From assembly GCA_949592205.1 (NCBI GenBank), contig CATIUR010000003.1:78892501-78956500 (forward strand): a stretch of 64,000 nt of DNA. The letters are read 5' to 3'. Position numbers and translations under genes: made by a program. This DNA is from Helichrysum umbraculigerum. Its lineage: Eukaryota; Streptophyta; Magnoliopsida; Asterales; Asteraceae. Under the pieces are notes generated by a model. The model was given only the letters and a program-made list of their open reading frames with translations, had not been told where the DNA came from and did not search any database. Of this stretch, positions 1-10,728 are shown piece after piece (position 1 is the stretch's first letter; every line of letters starts with the position of its first letter).

Positions 1-2936
1 AAATACCTGAGAAAGGGTTATCAGGCAATCCTCGAGCACGTTATGGAGAAAAAGTCGGAAGAGAAGCGACTTGAGGATGTGGCCATTGTTAGAGACTTTC
101 TAGAAGTCTTTCCCGAAGACTTGCCTGGTCTACCACCACCGAGACAAGTTGAGTTCTCAATCGACCTCATGCCCGGGGCAGCACCCATTGCACGAGCACC
201 TTATCGCTTAGCCCCATCCGAATTGCAGGAGTTGTCCACTCAATTACAAGAACTTCTGGACAAAAGATTTATTAGACCGAGGTCTTCACCTTGGGGAGCT
301 CCGGTCCGGTTTGTGAAAAAGAATGACGGTTCATTCAGGATGTGTATCGACTACAGAGAGTTGACTAAATTAACCGTCAAGAACCGTTACCCACTCCCTC
401 GCATTGATGACCTATTCGACCAACTTCAGGGGTCAAGTTTCTATTCGAAAATAGATCTACGATCAGGTTATCATCAGTTACGAGTTCGTGACATCGACAT
501 CCCAAAGACTGCCTTCCGAACTCGCTATGGGCATTACGAGTTCCAAGTGATGCCATTTGGTTTGACAAACGCACCGGCTGTATTCATGGATCTTATGAAC
601 CGAGTGTGAAAACCATATCTCGACAAGTTTGTCATTGTCTTCATCGATGACATTCTCATCTACTCGCGCAATGAACATGAACACGCGCAACATCTCAAAG
701 TCCTTCTAGAACTTCTTAGACACGAAGAGTTATATGCTAACTTTTCCAAGTGTGAGTTCTGGATGCAAACCGTTTAATTCCTTGGTCATGTGATTGACAG
801 TCAGGGAATTCACGTAGATATTTCAAAGATTGAGGCTATCAAATGCTGGCAAGTACCTACAACGCCGACCAAAGTACGCCAATTCTTAGGTCTGGCTGGT
901 TACTATCGACGCTTCATTGAGAATTTCTCCAAAATAGCCCAACCTCTCATGACACTGACTCAAAAGGAAAAGAAGTTCAATTGGACTGATAAGCAGGAGT
1001 CAGCATTTCAGCAATTGAAACAAAAGCTTTGCAGTGCAGCCATTCTATCATTACCCGAAGGCAACGATGACTTCGTGGTATACTGCGATGCCTCACACCA
1101 AGGTCTTGGTTGCGTGTTGATGCAACGGGACAAGGTTATTGCCTACGCCTCCCGACAACTCAAGGTTCACGAGAAGAACTACACGACTCATGATCTCGAA
1201 CTAGGAGCCGTAGTGTTTGCACTCAAAATCTGGAGACACTATCTGTATGGCACAAAATGTAACATCTTCACCGATCATAAAAGCCTTCAGCATATATTCG
1301 ATCAGAAGGATCTCGACATGAGGCAACGTCGTTGGGTCGAGTTGCTCACCGATTGTGATTGCGAGATCAAATACCATCCGGGCAAAGCAACTGTTGTTGC
1401 CGACGCCCTCAGTCGAAAAGAACATTCAAAACCACTTCGAGTCCGAGCCCTCGGCATGATCATTCATAATGACTTCATCATTCAAATCCTCACCGCTCAA
1501 CTTGAAGCATTGAAACCCGAAAATCTGAAGAAAAAAAAATGAGGTCTTGTGCAACATGGAGAAACAGTTCGAAACCAAACCCAACGGGGTCAAGTACTTC
1601 GCGAACCGGATCTGGTTGCCCTACTTCGGAAATCTTCGAGACTTGGTGATGGATGAAGCTCACAAGTCCAAATACTCTATACATCTTGGATCGGACAAGA
1701 TGTATCATGGCATCAAGGGATTGTACTGGTGGCCAAACATGAAAGCAGAGATCGCTACATACGTCAGCAAGTGCCTCACATGTTCTAAAGTCAAAGCTGA
1801 ATATCAGAAACCCTCCGGTCTACTGCAACAACCGGACATTCCTGAGTGGAAATGGGAGCAAATCGCTATGGATTTCATCACTAAACTCCCGAAAACATCA
1901 AGCGGTTGCGATACCATTTGGGTGATCGTTGATCGTCTCACCAAATCTGCACATTTCCTCGCTATCAAAGAAACTGATAAAATGGAACGCCTCACACGAA
2001 TCTATCTGAAGGAGATCGAATCCTGACACGGCGTTCCTACCTCGATTATCTCCGACAGAAATAGTCGTTTCACTTCTTAGTTCTGGATATCATTGCAGAA
2101 ATACTTAGGTACTCGTCTGGATATGAGTAGAGCCTATCATCCACAAACCGACGGCCAAACTGAAAGGACAATTCAAACACTGGAAGATATGCTACGCGCT
2201 TGCGTAATTGACTTCGGTGCAAATTGGGAACATCATCTGCCATTGTGCGAATTCTTGTACAACAACAGCTATCATACCAGCATTGGAGCTGCGCCATTCT
2301 AGGCACTGTATGGTCGTAAGTGCCGGTCGCCTATCTGTTGGACCGAAGTGGGAAGACGGCCAACTCACTGGTCCTGAAATCATTCATGAAACCACCAAGA
2401 AGATCGTTGGTATCCAGCAATGGCTGAAGGCCGTACGTGATCGTCAAAAGAGTTATGCTGACGTAAGACGAAAACATCTCGAGTTCCAGGTTGGGGATCA
2501 AGTATTACTCAAAGTATCACCTTGGAAAGGTGTCATCCATTTCGGCAAGCATGGGAAATTGAATCCTAGATACGTTGGACCTTTTGAGATCCTTGAAAGG
2601 ATTGGTCCAGTCGCATATCGATTGTAGCTACCTCCCGAGCTTAGTAACGTGCATCCCACATTCCACATTTCTAATCTTAAGAAATGTATGTCCGATGAGA
2701 CACTCATTATCCCTCTCGAGGAGATTCAAATCGACGACAGCCTTCATTTTTTCGAGACACCAGTGGAGATCATGGACCGTGAAGTCAAACAACTTAAGCA
2801 AAGTCGTATCCCTATCGTCAGAGTTCAGTGGAATTCACGGCGTGGTCCGGAATTCACCTGGGAACGGGAAGACCAAATTCGACTCAAATACCCACATCTT
2901 TTCACAGACTCTCCTCACACGACAACTCAGAGCTAA
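1..2936 (+). pseudogene. E1: Ty3 chromovirus pol remnant (RT, RNase H, integrase, chromodomain)
   Basis: This is the 3' part of a Ty3 polyprotein that enters from the left edge. In order it shows the end of the protease-RT linker, reverse transcriptase (FIDD catalytic box at 640-651), RNase H (YCDASHQ near 1080, TDHKSLQ near 1270), an integrase HHCC zinc finger (about 1660-1800), the integrase D,D,E core (about 1870-2190) and a C-terminal chromodomain (GPEFTWEREDQ near 2850) ending at 2936. It is dead: stops lie at 607-609, 775-777, 2024-2026, 2078-2080, 2300-2302 and 2625-2627. The frame shifts in the A-run at about 1530-1546 and again near 2351. Alignment by eye with the sister copy at 20765-23655 shows that each stop replaces a sense codon. 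The chromodomain and long LTR suggest the Tekay clade (inference). Confidence 0.93.
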
Positions 2937-2970
2937 ATTTCGGGACGAAATTTTCTTAACAAAGGGAGAA
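2935..2970 (+). promoter_or_regulatory. E1: pre-PPT hairpin and polypurine tract
   Basis: AAATTTCG-GGA-CGAAATTT (2935-2953) is a perfect 8-bp stem with a 3-base loop that overlaps the pol stop codon. The purine run AAAGGGAGAA (2961-2970) abuts the LTR and is the expected plus-strand primer. The same hairpin with different stem bases recurs in E2 and E6. Confidence 0.8.
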
Positions 2971-5863
2971 TGTGACACCCGACCAATTAGGGCTAGTATT
3001 AGTGCCAAATCATAAGTGTTAGTACATGTAATTAGGATTAATTATGCGTATCATTATGTGTATCGATATATTTGTTATTATAAATACACACGTATGCGAT
3101 TTGTTTAAATCGTACATTTTACATTATCGGATGGATTCCGACATTATAAATGCGGACGTTGGTGAACAAAATGTTAAATAATGTGAAATTATTTAATAAA
3201 CTCAAAAATCTCTAAATATTATATTGATAATATTTAACATGTAAAACGTATCGTATAAAGTATCACAAACGCGACGAAAACCCGCGAAACGTGCCCGACA
3301 ATCGAATGAGAACCAAAATATATTTTATGAGTTTAAAATATATCATTTCGAGTAAAGCTTTCAGTTAAAATATCGTATTTTAAATTGATAACGAAAAACG
3401 GCTAATTAAAACGCTACGCGATTAAACCTCCGTAAAACGAACGCGCAAATCGAGGCCGATAAATAAACGGAAATTTTTATAAATGTTTTTAAGTATTTTA
3501 ATAAATACTTCAATCAAAAATATCGAAATTCGAATCGTTATTTAAACACGTGTATAAAACGTTTAACGTCTAAATAAACTTCGAAACGAACGAGGAAATG
3601 AACACCGCACGTAGCACGGACTGTGGAACAAAATTTGGAACAAAAAGCCAGCCCTATGGGCCCCCCTGGCCTGGCCCCCTTGCTGCCCCCATGTGCCCCC
3701 TCTCCACTTAAACCTCATGCAAAATAATTATTATAAGATTCCTTATCACACTCCTCCTCCCCTCTATCATTTCATTTGATCATCATAATTCACAAACACT
3801 CCAACTCTCTCTACCTCACTCTAAATCTCTGCACTTTCTCTCACTAAAAACCCTCCAAATCTCAGCCCAAAGTTGAAGAAAAAGAAGCAAAAGGGACTAG
3901 GAGCAAGAAGAACTCAAGAACATCATCATCATCATCTTTACTTCCTCTTGATTCCCACCATTCTCATTGTAAGAATCATCAAAACTTTTCACTAAACATA
4001 CTTGCATGCTACTGATTTATATGTTATCTTGCTCATCTAACTACATTATGTCCAAAGTTTGGTTTAAAAATCGTTTTTATACATTATACATGAACATGCA
4101 AAATGTGACACATTCTGTCTTCATAAAATCAGTTTACAAAAACGACCATATCTCGAGTTATAAGAGGAATTAGACAACGAATTGTTTTTTAAAAGTTGCG
4201 TATTGAAAAGAGCTACAACTTTCATGTTTTACACTTTTACCATATCCGTACGTATTTTTGGTTATAAACTGATCTTTGCGACTGGTCTGCATGTGTTCGA
4301 AAACCGAGTATGGTTCTTTCGCGAAATTAATTACCCATCTATATGAACTCGATAATTGTTGGAATAATCACGTTAGGTTTTGGACACACACATGAACATC
4401 TGGTAAAAATCTTGGAATCTAGTTCGGACTAGAACACGTTAAAATCGAGTGGCGAAATGAACCGACATAAACCGAAAAACACATTTTGGGACTGTTTTTG
4501 ATATAAACATAAAACCGACACTTTGGGCCGACCATAAAACGTACCGACAACTTTATAAGTCTTAGTTAACTATTTTAAGACTTGTGTAAAAGTTTCGGGT
4601 CAAACCGAACACGTTTGACCAAGTCAACCGAAACGAGCCTCGGTACGAAAAATGTAAAACGAAATGTAAAACTTTAGATTTTGCCTCGAAACAATTGTTT
4701 TAGGTGTTTTACTATGAAAATTGAACAAAAACGATGCTACGATATTTACGGATAACGATACATGTGTTGAAACACTTAAACAAATACGTATACTTTTACA
4801 AGTCAATAAACGAAACAAGCATAATAATAATACTTTGGGAATTATTATTACAAACCACCACCAACATGCCGTACATGTTTTCAAAAACACGAACAAACAA
4901 ACCAATGTAATTAGACATAACTAGTTGAGGGAACAACTAGCATAGATGTTCTGTTGAGACATCTAATCATTAAAACCTTGCGCGTTTTGGATGTCCGGCA
5001 GGTTACAGTCTGCGGACACATCATTTGGTGCAACATCATATTTGCTTGTTTTGCTAACACATCAGACTCAGGTGAGTCTCATAGCCCCTATTTTACTGTT
5101 TTTACTCTAGGGGTGAGAATACATGTCTGTTTTATTTTACATGTGAACGCAAGTATTAAATATCGCTATATTCTGCATGAGTTAATCATCTAATCATCAT
5201 AAGTCCTCATTAGCATAGTTTGGTAATACTTTGTAGCGTGAATGTTAGTGTATGGTACCATATGGGACTGACAATCCCCGTCCGGGTCAGCAAGCACTGA
5301 CTGGTCAAAACGGACGCATTATCATTTGTTCATACGTGTGTTGATTAGGCATACGTATAGAGGCACCCTCGCTCAGGCACTTAATTGTGATCCTGACACC
5401 TCAGTTAAGCTCAGACTATGTGCTCATGGAAGTTATATACATCATTTATCATTTATTTATTTGCTTAATTGCAAATCATCATACTTAAATCTTGCGGTTC
5501 ATATATTATACTTTATCATTAAACCTGTGAGCTCACCAGCGTAAGCTGACCAATTTAGCGTGTATTCTCAGGTTCGTAGCAGCAGTAAGTCTGCTCACTC
5601 AGGATGCCCATTAGCTCGAGTCTCATGCAAACATCAGGAGATTATCATGCATTACTATATTTTGTATAAATTAGTTATGACATAGAATCTTTTACATCAA
5701 TTCGAGCTTTTGTAAACTATTATAACAGTGTAAGACTTTTATAATATCAAAGTATTGTAAACGACGCATATAGAGTTGTTCATTATATCTTATGTGCTGT
5801 TGATATTTGATTAGTCACGCCCCGAGCCGAATCGCTTTCGCATCATAATCTGGGGGTGCGACA
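2971..5863 (+). repeat. E1: 3' LTR
   Basis: A 2893-bp LTR opening TGTGACACCC right after the polypurine tract and closing GGGGGTGCGACA. Its ends resemble the E2 and E4 LTRs (TGTAACACCC...GGGGTGTTACA), but the interior is clearly diverged, so it is a different subfamily. No primer-binding site follows it. Instead the next base continues an open reading frame of E2, so this is the 3' LTR of E1, inserted into E2. A pyrimidine-rich leader-like stretch lies at 3745-3965 and a C/G-rich block at 3658-3710. Short open frames inside (for example 4954-5193 and 5326-5544) have no recognisable product. Confidence 0.88.
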
Positions 5864-6163
5864 ACCTACCTGCTCCGCCAAGCTCTTGATCATATATCAC
5901 AACTCCAACGAGAACAAGAAGATACCAACCTCTCTGTAAGCATAATTCAGGATTCAATGACCGCTGAATTAGGTGCGGATGAACTTATAAGAGACCGACT
6001 AGAAGAATGTGAACAGCGTTCACAGGAGGCTGAGGAGTACTCTCGAGCACTGGTACAACGACTGGTCTTGGTTGAAGACAACGCCAGGCAAGCCAGCAGA
6101 CTTGCAGAAACCGTGGTCCGCCTTGTCGCGCTGATGGAGCGGATTAATCTGCATCAAGATTAG
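5864..6163 (+). pseudogene. E2: 3' part of a small coiled-coil ORF ahead of gag (ORF0)
   Basis: The frame is open from the first base after the E1 LTR to the TAG at 6161-6163 (99 codons plus stop), so E1 landed inside this ORF. The encoded segment is charged and heptad-like (Glu, Arg, Leu and Gln rich), consistent with a coiled coil. It shares the string EECEQRS with the more complete copy at 47954-48439, and both end in a QRL...EDNARQASRLA...RLV...INL block. It ends 266 bp before the gag ATG, in another frame. The function is unknown; I do not recognise it from described Tekay elements. The true start lies left of the window, beyond E1. Confidence 0.8.
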
Positions 6164-6429
6164 ATCAGTCTGTAACTTGTAACCAATTAACTACTTAAGC
6201 GGGACCTATGTAACCCGACCGGATTTAATAATTCCCTGCACTTTTGTACTACTACTGTTCTGTAACCTTTTGGAAAAACTTGTACCGTGTATCCAACTCG
6301 ATTCTCTAAATGGAATGTGATTATCACCTCGTACTATTATCGTGTATCTCATCATATACACTTGTGATATATCATAAATTTCATGCAATTATCTTATTTC
6401 TTTTCCTTGTTCTTTTCTTGTTCAGCATC

Positions 6430-7963
6430 ATGCCACCTCGCCGACAAGTCACCCTCAGTGAGGCCGAAATTGCAGGTCTGATTGCCCGCAGTGTGGCCCA
6501 AGCCTTAGCTACCCGAACACCAACTCCTAGTAGCGAAGATACAGCTACCAATGCGCCACAACCCAAACCCTGCTCATATAAGGACTTCCAGAACTGCAAA
6601 CCCTTGAGCTTCCAGGGTACTGAAGGAGCTATTGGTCTAGTACGCTGGATCGAGAAAATCGAATCTGTATTCCTTATCTGCAACTGCACGGAGGGAGACA
6701 AGGTCAAGTTCTCCGCCAGTACTTTTCTGACACTGCTCTCACCTGGTGGAACACCTATGCCCAAACTGTGGGTATTGCTAATGCTTACAAACTCCCGTGG
6801 GAGGAGTTGAAGAAGATGTTGAGGGGCGAGTACTGTCCCAGAGATGAATTGAAACATCTGGAAGTGGAATTCTGGAACCACAAAATGCAGGGTAATGACA
6901 TCACGGGTTACACCAACCGCTTTCACCAACTGGCAATTCTGTGCCCATCCATGGTCGATCCTGAGTACAAGAGGATTGAGAAATACGTCGATGGACTCCC
7001 TGACAGACTCCAAGACCTGGTAACTTCATCCAAACCGGGTACTATTCAGAGCGCCATTCGTATGGCCCATGAACTGACGGCAAACTCTGTCCGCCATGGC
7101 ACAACATCAACCCCATCGACAAGCAACAAACGAAAGTGGGAAGGAAACCCCAACTCATCCAACCAAACCACCAACAAAAAGCCTGAGTCTGTTAAGGCTT
7201 ATTCATCGGGGACTACGGAAAAGAAAGGGTACATCGGGAACAAACCCTACTGTCCCAAATGCAATCGTCATCACGACGGTTCCTGCCCTTGCACCAACTG
7301 CAAACGGTTCGGGCACCTAGCCAAGGAATGCCGAGCCAACATTCCTACCCCCAACACTAATGCACCACGGGCCTGCTTTGGGTGCGGAAATCCTGGGCAT
7401 TTCAAGAATGATTGCCCTAAACTGAAAAACAACAACAACCGGAACAACAACCCTGCTCGCGGCAGAGCATTCGTTATCAAGGCTGGGGAAGCCAGGCAAG
7501 ACCCGAGCGTCGTGACGGGTATGTTCTTTATCAACGACCTTACTGCTTCTATATTATTTGATACCGGTGCCGATAGCAGCTTCATTTCTGAGAAATTTAG
7601 CCCATTGCAAGACACCACCCCTACTGCCTTAGATACTAAGTACATTGTAGAGCTAGCCAACGGCAAACTAATAGAAACTGATAGCATCATACGCGATTGC
7701 ACACTGAACCTCTCAAACGAACACTTTTCCTTTGATTTGATACCGGTCAAGATCGGCAGCTTTGACATTATCATCGGTATGGATTGGTTGTCCAAACATC
7801 GGGCCGAAATTCTTTGTCATGATAAGATTGTTCGCATCCCTCTCGCCTTCGGTAGAACCTTGATCATACAGGGGGAGACCGGTGGGTCGAGACTAAACAT
7901 CATCTCCTGTTTAAAAACCCAAAAATTTCTGAGAAAGGGTTATCCGGCAATCCTCGCGCACAT
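6430..7963 (+). pseudogene. E2: gag-protease (frameshifted, then split by E3)
   Basis: ATG at 6430 begins MPPRRQ. A Ty3 Gag domain follows (GAIGLVRWIEKIE; WWNTYAQ), then zinc-binding knuckles CTNCKRFGHLAKEC and CFGCGNPGHFKNDC (about 7290-7415), and an aspartic protease with FDTGADSSFIS near 7557 and the IIGMDWLS flap region near 7770. Gag packages RNA and the protease cuts the polyprotein. A single base is missing in the T-run near 6723-6726, which shifts the frame relative to the E4 copy. The second half then stays open to the E3 insertion at 7963. The same polyprotein resumes at 20765. Confidence 0.92.
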
Positions 7964-8345
7964 TGATAACACGTAAAAAGTCATGTTTTTACTTATGTTA
8001 TTTCTCGCATTTTAGACTCAAAGTTAGCAAAACCACACCAATAATGTCAAATATTATGATATTTTGTTAACTAAGTCAAAACGGAAGTGATATTTATAAA
8101 ACCATTGAAAATGATACGAAAAACGTGAAAAAGGGAGCATAAACGGTCAACGAATCTTTAGTTCACGCGTTTCAACACTTTTTGAGCAAAACTAAGAATT
8201 ATGACCTCTAATTTATGTCATTATGTTCGTTAGGAAAAGACAATCGCGTGGATATAAAGAACGTTGAAAACGGATGCACGATGAAGAAGATACGCCTAAA
8301 CGAAGATCACAAGCAACCGACGGATCACGATACGGGAGAGACAAG

Positions 8346-8517
8346 CCGGATACGGCCAAGCCCAACCGTATACGGCCAAGACCAAGCCGTATACGGCCTG
8401 TCCCAACCGTATACGGCCAAGGTAAAGCCGTATACGGCCAATCTCCCCCGTATCCGGCCTTGTCCCTCCCCCGATACGGCCAATCTCTCCCGTATACGGC
8501 CAAATTCAACCGTATCG
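8346..8517 (+). repeat. E3: helically phased array of CCGTATACGG palindromes
   Basis: Nine copies of a 10-bp palindrome (exact CCGTATACGG or close variants) start at 8346, 8366, 8387, 8407, 8428, 8448, 8471, 8490 and 8510. Steps are 20, 21, 20, 21, 20, 23, 19 and 20 bp, close to two helical turns. Five copies are exact. Half-sites (ATACGG) continue to about 8606. The block lies just upstream of the TATA box. The 3' LTR copy (18532-18703) has lost two exact sites by substitution. Confidence 0.92.
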
Positions 8518-8617
8518 TGTGTTTTGGTCATCCAAGGTGTAATCTTGATACGGGTGGGAAATACGGCTGAGATTTTGGAGGTGGAAATACGGTTGAGGAA
8601 TACGGTTGAGACAAATC

Positions 8618-8625
8618 TATAAATA
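8618..8625 (+). promoter_or_regulatory. E3: LTR TATA box
   Basis: TATAAATA followed by a pyrimidine-rich, ATG-poor leader (ACCACCACCTCC...). It is repeated at 18804-18811 in the 3' LTR. Position and composition fit the LTR promoter; the start site is inferred. Confidence 0.7.
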
Positions 8626-9269
8626 CTAACCACCACCTCCTCATTTCAGATATTCTCAACATTCTACACTTCATTCATCCAATTCTCTTTCACACTTCTC
8701 TTTTATTTTATTTTTCGGTTTTTATTTTTAGTTTGTAGTTTTGGTTTCTCTCTCTAGAGTTTTCTCTCTCTAGAGAGAAGTAGATAGTTAGTTAGTTAGA
8801 GGTAGAGAAGAGAAAAGCAAGGCGTTGTAATCACGGTGTAAAAGCATTCTTGGTGCAAAACTACGCATTTCTCAATATTACTCTGCTCAAATTTCTGGTG
8901 ATATCTATCCTCTCATACTTATACTATGTTTGAATTATTTATGCTTATTTGTATGATGTGTGTTATGTGTATTGCCATGATTACTGAGTAGTGTACTATT
9001 GCGGTTGTTGAAATGTAGATAATTAGATGTAGGGATGATGTTAAATTAATCTTTATTTAAAATATGTGATTGGGAATTATTAAACTTTATTATGTTCAAA
9101 CTTATCATGCATCTAGACTTAGTTATGGATCACCCTTTCCAGTTCTTCGCGTGACTGCTACTTAGGTTTAGAAACTGATCACCTCTAGATACGGTAGTTT
9201 GTTATCTGTGTTATCGTACGAAGCCGTGTCTGTTACTGTAATTTGGCTAAAGTACTAGGTATAGCAATG

Positions 9270-9730
9270 GAAACACCACTGGTGGAGTACAACCGTGGAA
9301 GCCCGAGGAAAAGCCGTTGGTACCATCACTGTGGACTACCTAGAAACCCTAGAATATGGTCTAGACATCATAAAGCTGTGGAAATGCCAAGTACACCGTA
9401 GGCCTACCTCTGGTTACGAACACGCTGTGGAAATACAGTAACTAAAGTACACCGTGTCTATAGTTAGAATTGGTTAACATGTGGAAAAATAGTTATACGC
9501 GGTGAGATCAATTCTGGTTATAAAGCCGTGGAAATGCTGTAAGCATTGTACACTGTAAAAGTATCTAGAATTGGTTGAACCGTGGGACTGTTGGAGTACA
9601 CGGTAGACTGATCCCCGATAATACGGCATTGTGGAAAATGGTGACAGTACTGTACACCGTAATAGTACTCAGGGTTAGCAACCGCTGTGGAAAAGAGCAC
9701 TGTACCCCGTTAAGTGTGTCTAGGGACGAA
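9270..9730 (+). repeat. E3: degenerate ~51-bp tandem repeat in the LTR
   Basis: Units open with GTGGAAA-like words at 9378, 9427, 9481, 9528, 9582, 9631 and 9687 (steps 47-56 bp). Each carries a GTACACCGT-like word about 10-20 bp later, and looser copies extend back to about 9270. The same block is at about 19456-19916. The role is unknown. Confidence 0.75.
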
Positions 9731-10584
9731 TGACTGATCGCAAAGGAGAGTTCTAGATCATGACAGAAGTAATTAAGCTTATAAAACCTAAGGCATGAGT
9801 CTAGAGATGAAAGTCAAGCCCAGCAGTGGTTCAAGATTCTTAAAACCCCTAGACTCTACAAAACTGATAGTTTGAAATAATAGGTTTATAATTAGTACAT
9901 GGTTAAATAATAGCAGTTGTAGTTAGGTGTTAAGAAAGGTCGGAATAACCCAATGGGCAGCCTGTCACCTTATTCCTGCACCCTTCAAGGGTCGCTGTCT
10001 CTACAAAGACATGTGTGGGGGGTCGGATAGTCTATTCTGATCAGAATCACGATAACCTAGGTACTCAGTGACATACTTATGTAGGTCTGACCGAAACAAG
10101 TAGGGTCCTAGCGTTTACACCTGTAATGCATCTGTCTGTTAATTAATTAAGTCCCTAATCACCTTTATAATGAACATCATCCCAACAACTGATTATTGAA
10201 ACTTCAACAGCCGCATTCTCTATCTATCTAGCTAATTACCGATTCTCATCTCTATTTTACTTTTCTGCATTTAGTTAATCAATTTACTAGAAAAACCAAA
10301 CAAACAAAATCTACCTATCTACACAACCCATCCTAATAGTAAACCTTATCTTTGGCCTAAGCTTCGTTTCAATTCGCTCCGATTAAAGAACGACCTCGAG
10401 TTATACTTGCTGCTTACTCACCCAGTGTAGTAGGTAGTATCTATAAGTTGAGCCCCGCATATTACAAATTTTAAAACTTACCCACGACGCCCGCCTGATT
10501 TGTCCGGACGAGTCCTTTGACGACGAGGACGGTTCACTCGCGTGAGCTAAAACGAACCTGACTTATCGGGCGACGTCAAGTTTT

Positions 10585-10602
10585 TGGCGCCGCTGCCGGG
10601 GA
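10585..10602 (+). promoter_or_regulatory. E3: primer-binding site, tRNA-Asp type
   Basis: TGGCGCCGCTGCCGGGGA begins 6 bases after the LTR. It complements the 3' end of plant tRNA-Asp(GUC) except for one base (C for T at the ninth position). This primer choice is typical of the Athila/Tat branch. Confidence 0.85.
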
Positions 10603-10728
10603 TCGTAGAGCGTTACGATTCTGAAGCCGCCTTAGATAAATTAGCTGTTAGGAGATCCTTTTCGTTTAGGTTCACTTAGACTTATCCGAAAGTTACTTAC
10701 CTGCCTTAGAATAATTTAGTAATATAAA

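Larger units (their letters stand above)
7964..10578 (+). repeat. E3: 5' LTR
   Basis: 2615 bp, the same length as the 3' LTR at 18150-20764, with about 24 substitutions and no length change seen. It holds a phased palindrome array (8346-8517), a TATA box (8618-8625), a pyrimidine-rich leader (8630-8710) and a degenerate repeat of about 51 bp (9270-9730). Confidence 0.93.

Noticed and set aside
8346..8517. CRISPR-like array
   Set aside because: Regular short repeats with about 10-bp spacers inside an LTR of a plant retrotransposon. Repeats and spacers are far too short, and no cas genes are present.
8213..8636. Several overlapping ORFs of about 100-135 codons in both strands of the E3 LTR (also 18399-18822)
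   Set aside because: They are translations of the palindrome array: the word lacks stops in most frames, so open frames arise on both strands. No gene is implied.
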